Of a stretch of DNA of 64,000 nucleotides, positions 36,601 through 48,600 are shown piece after piece. The stretch covers positions 2,958,510 through 3,022,509 of the forward strand of contig CM067310.1 of NCBI GenBank assembly GCA_034231615.1. Direction: 5' to 3'. The notes below the pieces were generated by a model that was not told where the DNA came from, made no database searches, and worked only from the letters and a program-made list of their open reading frames with translations. Position 1 is the first letter of the stretch. Each line of letters starts with the position of its first letter. Position numbers and translations under genes: made by a program. Origin of the DNA: Meghimatium bilineatum (Eukaryota; Mollusca; Gastropoda; Stylommatophora; Philomycidae).

Positions 36601-39600
36601 TCTTCGTCCTATGTATCCCTTCTTCCTCTTCTTCTTCTATTACTTCGTTCGCTTTCAGACTTCCACATTGAGGACTCTGACAAAGGTAATAGTCAACACC
36701 AGGTTACGCCCATGATGTGTATTCAACCAATCAACATAAAACCGGACATATGCATACACCATTAGACAAAAACCTGACATATACATATACCATCTGGAAA
36801 AAAAACTTGACATATGCATATACCATCAGGAAAAAACTTGACATATACATATACCATCAGTGTTGGAAGCTGATATTATACGATACATAAACATAAATCT
36901 GCATGTTTATCTAACATTAACTTTTTTATAATTTATATTTATGTCATCCCACTATCAGGACATGAAAAATCAAGTCTTAACAACGAGCGGATGGTTGAAT
37001 GTGGTAAGTTAAATTAAACTTAACAACGAGTAGATGGTTGAATGTGGTAAGTTAAATTAAACTTAACAACGAGTAGATGGTTGAATGTGGTAAGTTAAAT
37101 TAAACTTAACAACGAGTAGATGGTTGAATGTGGTAAGTTAAATTAAACTTAACAACGAGTAGATGGTTGAATGTGGTAAGTTAAATTAAACTTAACGAGT
37201 AGATGGTTGAATGTGGTAAGTTAAATTAAACTTAACAACGAGTAGATGGTTGAATGTGGTAAGTTAAATTAAACTTAACAACGAGTAGATGGTTGAATGT
37301 GGTAAGTTAAATTAAACTTAACAACGAGTAGATGGTTGAATGTGGTAAGTTAAATTAAACTTAACAACGAGTAGATGGTTGAATGTGGTAAGTTAAATTA
37401 AACTTAACAATGAGTAGATGGTTGAATGTGGTAAGTTAAATTAAACTTAACAATGAGTAGATGGTTGAATGTGGTAAGTTAATAACGTGACTGCAAATTG
37501 ATGGTTAATCGTGGTAAGTTAATACTTAACTACAAGTTGATGGTTGAATCTGGTAAGTTAATAGTAAGTACAGCTTTGAGAAACTACACAGTAAAAGTCT
37601 TGGTATTTGTGTATTTTTGTGTAATATATGTGTTGTATATGTGTAGTATATGTGTAGTGTGTGTAGCATATGTGTGGTATATGTGTAGTATATGTGTGTA
37701 TAACTAGCATGCACCATGCTGGAGGATTTGACAGCAAAGTTTTAAGAATAATCAAACATAATTCATTGTGTATTACTGTCGGAGTGTACATTAAAAAAAA
37801 CGCACCCTGAACATGACGTAACGAAAGCAAGGACACGAGGTCTTTATCACATATACTATCTGAAACCTCCCTGCAAGTTCCTAACTGGAAAAATTCAATT
37901 TTGATAATTTTGTAAAATATATATTTGGACAGATACAAGGATGCACTTCAGAATTGTGCACATCACCGTAACAATTGAATGTAAACCCACATTTTCGAAG
38001 TCTGTTTTCAGCACTGTTGGTCACCTTTGAACTATACATATTAACATTCAGCACTGTTTGTGTCCTATGAACTATATATTAACATTCAGCACTCAGAAGT
38101 CGACTAAAGAGAGGAAAGTCGTGGATGGGGCGCGCAGAGGACGTTATACAGAGTGTCTGCAGATTGGAGGATGTACTACCTGGTGCCGAATGGAGTCTGG
38201 CACCCTCGGATTACCCAACAGTCTTCGAAGGAGTAATAAAACTCAATAGAGAGTGCAGGGAATGGTGTCCGACAGTGGTCGAGTCGGAGGTGCTCGCTCT
38301 GATCAGTGAGAATTCCAGGGAAGGTGATATAGTTATATATACAGATGGGTCGGTTGAGAGACACATCAGGAGTTCATGGGCTTTCACGGCTCAAAGGTGG
38401 GGGGAGACTATCAGAGAGGAAAGTGGTGCATTCGTTCAGACGACAAGCAGTTTGACAATAGAGATTCTGGCGGTGACCAAAGCTTTGCAATGGGTCTGCT
38501 CACAGACTGTCTGCGAGCATGCCTGTATCCTCAGTGACTCCATGAACATGACTGTGAAAGTTCAGACGGGGTACGTTCGAGAACAGTGGCTGGATGTAGT
38601 GAATAATTCCTGTTTGCGTACAGTGACTTTTATTTTTGTGCCGGGACTCGCGGGAGTCCGTGGTAATGAAAGGAACTTGGTTTGAAATGTGGTGTCGCTA
38701 GAAAGGAGAGTTTTCGTGGGCGAAAAAGAATGATGGTCAATCAACAACGTACTGGGACTGTCAGTCAACGTGTAATGGCGGCTACACTCAAGGAAAGATC
38801 TGAGCACCTATGGACTTGTCCGGAGTGCAATGGCGATGATCCAACGACTAACTAACTAACATTCAGCACTGTTTGTGTCCTATGAACTATATATTAGCAT
38901 TCATCATCATAATAGTAAAATTAGTGCAAAAAAAAACCCGCTACACATAAAAATACAACGCGAAAAATACTACACAATGAAATCATTTCCATTATCTTGG
39001 AAATATAATCATAAATGACGGTAGATGTGTAACAGACGTTAAAAGGAGAATAGAATTGGCTAAACAAGTTACCTTAACTGATTCCAGCCCGGGAGACTTA
39101 TACAAGTCAGTAAACCTTATGTCTTCTAGCCCAAAAGACTCCCGTGAGTCATACTCTAATGACATTCATGTTGTATTTTTAGGTATTTATATCAACATAA
39201 GAATGTTTCCAATGGAAAGTGTAATATGTCCACATTACTTCTTGCATGATTTTTATGTGTATTAATATCAATTGTGTAAAGTTATTGATAAGTTTTGATA
39301 GTGGGAGTATGTGACGTCATTTTTCCTTATATGTTTTATATATATTTTAACAATTAGAAGACACAATTTATGCTTTGAGATGTGTGTATATAGAAGATTA
39401 GAGATAACGTGAGGGAAAGAGAAGAAAACGAACAAAGAGGTTCTAACAAGGCTTAGTGTGAAAAAAAACTACTACAGGAAATAAAAATTCAACAAATAAA
39501 ATATTGTAGACTTTGTTGAAGATCTTACTTGAGCATAAAGTTGTGGGGAGTCGATCAAAAGGTAGACAGACATAAAAGAGCAATAGACGTGGATGAGATG

Positions 39601-42600
39601 AACAATATACAGTCTAGCAGAGAGAACCATAATACGAGAGACAGAGGATGCTGAAGTTCCACTGCAACGAAATCTTCGAAGCGAAGATGGCACTTAATGA
39701 TGATGATGATAAGTTTGTATAAATTTGTGAACTTTAACGATGAAGACTTGTCAAACTTGTTTCAGCATGTCAGAGACAATTGTAACCAGAGTATATCTGG
39801 AGAAATGTGTATACAGTAAAAGAATATATAAGACTTGAACGCATATGACGTCACACATTTCGTAAATAGATCCTTGTATGAAGAAATCCGTGTTTGAAGT
39901 GTATCCACTAAAATAAATTTATAAAGTTCTCATGAAAGAATCTTGATTTTTCCAAATTTCACAATTTTCAACTATATCTTCATGTGGAAAATTTCTGTGA
40001 ATGTGTTTACTCTGACAGAATTGGTGTGACGAGTTTCTTCATTGGAATAGCAGCGAGTATGGTGGCGTAGAAGAGATTACTGTTACTCAAAATCGAGTCT
40101 GGTTACCCGATCTTCTTGTGGAAAATACGTAAGTAACTGACAGTCGTAATGAAGTAACCTCTTTAGTTGTGTGCAGGTAATTGTGTACACTACTTTCTGA
40201 CACATGCATAGGTCCTTCGTAGTTGAGAGCCCGAGTCAACACCCAAACTAGGGTCGTATATGATGGGGAAGGTTGGGGGTTCATATGGAAACACACTAAT
40301 GCCTTTCTTTTAGATAAATCCCCTCTAAAGGGAAACGTGTCTACAGTCCTGGCCCGAACTCATGTAAGGTATACTGTTTCAAGGATATGGTTGTGTTAGG
40401 GGGAGGGGGCTATGCTTGCCTGTTTAGTCTCAGAATGGGGAAGGGGGTATTTCAGAACAGTGGTATCACATTATTATCACGTCCCGCCAGGAATGTAGTC
40501 GCACGAACATCACGTCCTGCCAGGGATGCAATCACAGGAACATCACGTACTGCCAGGGATGTAATCACAGGAATATCACGTCCTGCCAGGGATGCAATCA
40601 CAGGAACATCACGTACTGCCAGGGATGTAATCACAGGAATATCACGTCCTGCCAGGGATGCAATCACAGGAATATCACGTCCTGCCAGGGATGCAATCAC
40701 AGGAACATCACGTACTGCCAGGAATGTAATAACAGGATCATCACGTCCTGCCAGGGATGTAATCACAGGATCATCACGTCCTGCCAGGGATGTAATCACA
40801 GGATCATCACGTCCTGCCAGGGATGTAATCACAGGATCATCACGTCCTGCCAGGGATGTAATCACAGGTACATCACGTCCTGCCAGGGATGTAATCACAG
40901 GATCATCACGTCCTGCCAGGGATGTGATCACAGGATCATCACGTCCTGCCAGGGATGTAATCACAGGATCATCACGTCCTGCCAGGGATGTAATCATTGG
41001 ATCATCACGTCCTGCCAGGGATGTAATCACAGGAACATCACGTCCTGTCAGGGATGTAATCACAGGAACATCACGTCCTGCCAGGGATGTAATCATTGGA
41101 TCATCACGTCACGTTCATATATTTCTTTGTCATTTAGTCTATCATTCTTTTTTCAGATCTATTGACCTATTCATATCTATTGACCTATTCAGATCTATTG
41201 ACCTATTCAGATCTATTCATTAAAAATATTTTTCATTAAAAACTATTATTATTTTTTCATTAAAAAAAAACAATCGAGAAATATCGACATTTCTATTTGC
41301 ATTATTCATTATGTCCATTTTAACAGTGCTCAGAATTTTGTCGAAATTGGCAGTGACACGATATTGGTCAGCGTAAGAAACACAGGGCATATGGTGTGGG
41401 AGCCTGGGATATTGACCAAGACAATCTGCGAGGTGAACATTGGAAAATATCCCTTCGACTATCAGAAATGTGAGATCAAGTTTCTCACCTGGATGCACAC
41501 GAACAAGACACTGGATGTACAGGTGTGTTGTTGACGGATGTTTCTGGCCTTCTAGCTTATGAACATTTATTATTTACGACTGTCCATAATTTGGGTCAAT
41601 AATTAGAAAGAGAGAAAATGGTTGGGTCTATAAAAGTCAACATATGGTGACAAAGTGGGGGGGGGGGATCATGTATAACAAAAGGCTAAAGGGGGAGGGG
41701 TATTTTTCTTAACAGATGATAAAGTGGTGGTGGGAGTGGGCTCTAATTCTTGACAGATTGTTGACAAGGAAGGGGGGAGGGTGAGGAGATAGGATGTGCT
41801 AGTAAAATGAAAAAAATTATTGACGTAATTTATGATCAGTCCCAGCCCCTGGATGTGAAGTTGTTCACTTTATGGATGTGAAGTTGTTCACTTTATGGAT
41901 GTGAAGTTGTTCACTTTATGGATGTGAAGTTGTGAAGTTATCTGTGTTGTCCTTATGTCGACATCTAATACAATTCAGGGGAATAGTAAATAAAAGACTC
42001 ACTTTTTAAGGATGAATCCGCTCGTGTGTTGCCGGGGCCTGAAAGGGGAGCAAAGAATAGCAACACTGTTTACCTTCCACGCATGTCGTAAAAGGCGACT
42101 AAGGAGGTTATGGGATGTAGTTGGCTGTCCCATCCCGTATAGGGGAAGTGACCCAAAGCCATGCTGAAGTCGGATGTGTCAGGCCGAAAGGCGCAGATAT
42201 CGCAGCAATGCTGTAAACCATGACACAACGCATTCCGTTCTCCGGACTACATCCTGCTAATCTGCAGGAGTTTGAGAATGAACGCAGAAGAAGAAGAAGA
42301 ATGAATCCAGATGAACGGTATATTTTACAGTATAATCAACGAGGAATGTGCTACAACTAACAACTGCCCCACAAAAAAAAAAAAAAAAAAACAAAACCCG
42401 TGAACATATAGAAGAAAAATCACGAGAATAAACAACTGAAGAATTGCAATGCAATATCTCAGACGGGAAACAACATGGGAAGAAAATGAAAAGAACAGTA
42501 ACGAGAGAAGCAAAGATAAAAGGAAATGACTCCCTTGCTAGTATTTAGAAAAATTCCCAAAACATAAATGTACGACGAGATACAATATGAGCTGGACAAA

Positions 42601-45600
42601 TCCCCTCTTTACATATTTTGTGTCGCCTGCCAAGCCGAACCAACGAAAAGCAAGGAAATAATCTTAAAAAAAACACGACGTAAACATTGGCTGATTCTGC
42701 TTTGTTTCATTCTGTTCGGTCTTATTTCGCGATTGATCAGGATTCGAACCCTAGTTGCTGCGGCAATGATAATTGTGACAATAATGATGTTGACTCTCGA
42801 ATCAAGCTGGTTGGTAATCTGGATTTATTCTGCTGTATAATTAACAAAACGTGCAGGAAACAGGCAAGAAATAAACAGCTTAACCCTGGAAAGCAATTCT
42901 GCAGATCAGCATAGACGTCAAGAAATGGACAACTGGATTGAGTCAATGCCAAAACGATTTCATGGAAGATTAATGGCTAGATCATATGGGGCAAAACATT
43001 GAGGAAAATGTTGATATAAGCTATACTGTTTTAGCTAGGATTAACGCAGCTAGATTTATTTGAAATTATATGGGTCCAAAATAGAACTCAATATTTTCCT
43101 GGTTAAGAAATATAGATTAAAGTAAGCAACACAACTCTCCAATGTGTGGTCTATTTCATAACTCTCCGATGTGTGGTCTTTATCATAACTCTCCGATGTG
43201 TGGTCTTTATCATAACTCTCCGATGTGTGGTCTTTATCATAACTCGGAGACAAATCGCGATAACAATATTATCATCTGTTGCTAGTGTTTCCACAACATG
43301 TCTCCACAATTCATCAAAAGATTTACTCGTGACATACTTCAACAAGAGATGTCGTCGGCACATACTTCTCTCACCAGTGTGTTGCCTTGGCCCAAAAGGG
43401 AAGCAATGAATAGCGGCACTGTTATCTTCATGTAATGAGCTCTCGGTGTGGGAGCACTGTTATCTTCATGTAATGAGCTCTCGGTGTGGGAGCACTGTTA
43501 TCTTCATGTAATGAGCTCTCGGTGTGGGTGCACTGTTATCCTCCTTTAACGCCCGTGTGGGAGCACTGTTATCTTCATGTAATGAGCTCTCGGTGTGGGA
43601 GCACTGTTATCTTCATGTAATGAGCTCTTGGTGTGGGGGCACTGTTATCTTCATGTAATGAGCTCTCGGTGTGGGAACACTGTTATCTTCATGTAATGAG
43701 CTCTTGGTGTGGGAGCACTGTTATCTTCATGTAATGAGCTCTTGGTGTGTGGGCACTGTTATCTTCATGTAATGGGCTCTCGGTGTGGGGGCACTGTTAT
43801 TTTCATGTAATGGGCTCTCGGTGTGGGAGCACTGTTCTCTTCATGTAATGAGCTCTCGGTGTGGGAGCACTGTTATCTTCATTTAATGGGCTCTTGGTGT
43901 GGGGGCACTGTTATCTTCATGTAATGAGCTCTCGGTGTGGGTGCACTGTTATCCTCCTTTAACGCCCGTGTGTGGGAGCACTGTTATCTTCACGTAATGA
44001 GCTCTCGGTGTGGGAGCACTGTTATCTTCATGTAATGAGCTCTTGGTGTGGGAGCACTGTTATCTTCATGGAATGAGCTCTTGGTGTGGGGGCACTGTTA
44101 TCTTCACGTAATGGGCTCTCGTTGTGGGGGCACTGTTATCTTCATGTAATGGGCTCTCGGTGTGGGAGCACTGTTATCTTCATGTAATGGGCTCTCGGTG
44201 TGGGAGCACTGTTATCTTCATGTAATAAGCTCTCGGTGTGGGAGCACTGTTATCCCCCTTTAACAAATAAACAAACTTGCAGGTTATCAAGAACCACATT
44301 TGGCGGTTGTTTAACGCCGCACACTAGTTTGATTTGGACGTGTAACGTAACATTGCAGATAACCAAAACAATACCAGTATTGGAACACATCAAAAGACAA
44401 CAGATCAAGTGGTTTTCACACGCTTCCAGACTACCGACAGATAGCATGCCACAGATGGTCATGATACATAGACATGACGGCTATAAAGCCAGAGGCAGAT
44501 CATGTTAATGATGGATCACAGAAATCAAAGAAGCCACAGGAACAAGCTTACAAACTGCAGACAAGACGCCCATCTCCAGAGAACTCTTCTACTCCTGAAG
44601 AGAGAAGGACAACAAGGGATACAACGTATAGATAGATAGCAGACGTAACACGACTCATTATCTAACAATTTTTCCAAGGAACAGTCAAGGGTTGAATGGA
44701 AAGAGGCGACAGGAGATAATTCTGGATTTCCGATATCAAACAGTGGCCCGGGCATAATTGTTCTACACTTGTCAGAGCAGCTGAAGACTGGTGTTTGGAG
44801 GACTTTCTGCGCGGATGTATCCAGTGTGTCATCCATATAGACCTACACCTGATGGTTATGGGTCATTATTTTGTTTGTGGTGTTTATTATTATTATTATT
44901 ATAGGCAGTAATGTTCTTATAAATTATGAACATCTTAATCAAAATTATATTCGGTTTTCTATTTCTTATTTTCAAAACTTGTTTATAGCCAGAATCAGAT
45001 ACAGTTAGCCTGGATGCTACAATATCAAACGGAGAGTGGGATATCATATCTGCTGTAGCCGGGCCGTATTACTATCCATCAACCTACAGTATTGGTACAG
45101 GTTAGTTACACTAATCATTACTCTAATAACTAGGCCTTTATAACAAAGCAACACGTTCCGTGCTTGTGGAACAGTGGTTACGGGATGTTTAAAACACTAC
45201 TTCGCTAGAATATTGTTCAGTGTAGTTTCGAAATAGCTTCAATGGCTAGCTTAACCGATGGTAGAAAACATTAGCACTTAATGTAAATATTTACAACACA
45301 AACACCGTGCCTTTTGACACTGATTAAGTATCAGTCAATCAATCAATTGTCATTCCAAGTGGCGTAGGCGACCATGTTTCTCCTCAACTCTCTGCCTCTT
45401 GTTTTGTTAATAAGTTCAGTAGAAGCGTCACCAACTTGTTTAGAATCAGTATAGCAGCATCATCATTTGTTGCGTAGTATCAGAATACAAGTGTCATCAA
45501 TTGTTGCGTAGTGCCAGGAACCCAAGATGACCTAAAACAAACCACTCTATAGTTGATCAATATTGTACCGGGTGCATCCACCAATTCTCTTCTTGATTCT

Positions 45601-48600
45601 TGATCACAAAACTGGCCTCACATCACGTGGGGCATTCCCATAAGTGCTCCGCCCTCTGTTCCAGCAGCCACTTGACTCGATGGTGTTTCGAGTCTAATGC
45701 CGCCGGAACAGACGTCGACGTCAGGACACAACTCTGGCCCTTACAACAGGTTTCTTTGTTGTTTCGCCCATTCACACTGTGCCCGTAACTAGTTCAAGCA
45801 CAACGTTGGCCTGTCAGAACAATATGGTAACTGTTATCGAAGGTTACGACTACGGGATTGTATAGATGACGTGTCATGAAGCTTCTATAAGAAGATAACC
45901 TCAATATAAAGGCATGTCATTTACTAAGGTTTTCTGTTGCATGGTTGGTTTTTCTAGTGAGCCATTGATGAGACCCACAGACACAACCGATTCCACCAAT
46001 TTGGTACCGAACGACCTTTATCGCCGATCATCCTACATGCAAATATTCTGTAGTCTTTTGTTATTTATATGCTAGTTTTGTTTCGTCTCCATCTTATGTT
46101 TCTTGTTTTAGATTTTCAATGATCATATAGGATAGTACTGTTCTTTATTCATCGTGTGCTATGTTAATTTCTTGATAAAGGCCTTTGGGTCGAATAATCG
46201 ACTGATCAATTTATGATATTTGCTATGTGATTTTTTAGTAATTACGTGTGCTGCCGGGACTTGGGTGGGGAGCAAACAATAGCACCACTATTTACGTTAC
46301 ATAAATGTTGTTAGAGGCGACTAAGTTTGAGGTGTAGTTGACTTTCCAACCCATATTTAGGGTCAAAGTGTCCCAGAAGCCATGCTGAACTCGAATCTGT
46401 CAGGATGAAAGGGGCAGATATCGCTACTAAGCTGTAAACCATGGGGGAAAAACGCATTACGTTCTCTGGACAGCATCCTGATAATCTGCAGGAAGAGAGA
46501 ACGAACGTCAAAGAAGAAGAAGAAAAACATCGTTCAAGTTTTCGCCTGTCGAATTACAATTTTTCTGCTGTTTAACCAAGTGAAATATTAAATGTCTGAG
46601 TTTTTACAGTGGAATCCCTCTATACCGCATCCTTTTATAACAAATGTCCCGATATAACAACACTTCTCAAAGTCACCAATTATATTTATTGTATATTGTT
46701 TGTACTGTATATGGCAAATTTCTGTTATTACATATTTATTTCGTTGGTTGTCAATATGTTGTTATAACGGGATTTGACTAATGTCTAACTAATAATTTAT
46801 ACAGTACACACCGGCGTCAAGTTTGTAATAGAGTTACTGAGGAAGAGAACCTTCTACGTCCTCAACACCATCGTTCCAGTGGTGATGCTGTCACTGCTCA
46901 ACGTTCTGGTCTTTCTGTTGCCTGCCAGCTCTGGTGAGAAGATGGCACTGGCGGTTACTGTCTTATTATCCTTCACGGTGTATCTTAGTATCATCAGCGA
47001 AGTCATGCCACGGACATCAGAGAGTGTCTCTATTCTTGGTGAGTATTTGGTAGAGAATGTCTCTATTCTTGGTGAGTATTTGGTAGATTAGTATTGTCTC
47101 AGTGTTAACGTATGGTAGTGAAAGCTGGAAATCAACTCAAGCAACAGACAACAAACTAAACAGCTTCGAAAGCAAATGTCTTCGCAAACTGATGAACATA
47201 AAATGGAGCGACTTCGTAGCAAATAGTGATCTAAGAGACAAAACACACCAAGAGTATGTTTCAAACATCATAAGAAAACGAAGATGGACATACCTTGGTC
47301 ACATTTTACGACTAGATGTAAACAGAATAAACCAACAAGCCTTTATGTGGTCACCTGAGGGTAAAAGAAAAATAGGAAGACCTAAAACAACTCGTAAAAA
47401 CACCATTCTTAAAGAAGGGGAATTAATAGGCTGTTAGACCATGCAGGAACTAAAGCCGCAGGCAGCGGACCGCATCATATGGAGAACCAAAACCTCTGCC
47501 CTATGTGTCGCTTGCGGCACGAAAGGAACAAACTAACTAACTAATTAGGTAGAGATTGTCTCTATTCTTGGTGAGTATTTGAGAGAGAAGATGTATTGAC
47601 TTCCGGATGTTCCGGATTGTGAAAGAGTCGGTTGTCACTTAAAATAGACGGGATTTCACGTGCAATATTTGACAAGGCATTCTCCAAATAGTCATGTGTG
47701 CTGTTCTCACTCAGCATCACGGATCTTGGCCGATGTGACCGATCATAGGTAGTTGCTGTATACTTTGCGTCGCTAGCCAAAGAAAAGCATGGAAAAGTCG
47801 GATATATCAAGATACGCGAGGCTACATGAGATTAGCGTGGAGAAACTAAATGTTCTAGAGAAGTACTTGTTTTCTAGCTTATTACAAGTGAGAATGTGGT
47901 CAACACGGGAAGTCCCGAAGGAAACAACCCTTAAATGTGATGCGTATCTGGTCCATGTATCTACACGGCTTTGGAATATCTCTATTCTATTAAAGCTGGA
48001 TTGGGTCAAAGGGCATGAGCCCATGGACCGCTGGATCAGCAACCATTAACGCTGGAAGAAAGGAATTGTTGAAAAATGTTTAATCTCTTGATATTTTGTA
48101 GAGATGAGTCTTTGGGGATATGAGTCTTTGGAGAGTTGAGTCTTTGGAGAGATGAGTCTTTGGAGAGTTGAGTCTTTGGAGAGTTGAGTCTTTGGAGAGA
48201 TGAGTCATTTCCATTTGTTGTCTGTTGAATCTGTTGTGAGTGCTCTATTTGTTGTCTGTTTAATCTGTTGATAGTTCTCTATTTGTTGAATCTATTGAGA
48301 GCACTCTATCTGTTGTCTGTTAACTCTATCGAGCGTGTTTTTATGATCTTGCAACAATTATATGACAAGAAATATAAAAAAAAACGTGTTAAAAAAAGAC
48401 TTACGTGTTCTACCATGGATTCTTGTAGTAACAGTCCAGACATCTAAATTTAAGCTTCCGTTCTCTGGAGACTCGTGGTCTATCGACAGAAATGCGGCTT
48501 CTTGATACCATTTAGTGTTTGCGTCACTGCGAGAGGATATGCCGTACTTTTCATGGATTGAGGACAGTAGCCTCACACAGTATAATAGTGTGAGTGAGAG

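Noticed and set aside
40387-41223. 278-codon frame with SRPARDVITGS repeats
   Set aside because: 33-bp array in channel intron 4, equally open on the other strand.
42568-42840. 90-codon frame with a hydrophobic tail
   Set aside because: No recognisable domain or splice context; lies in a channel intron and looks like chance.
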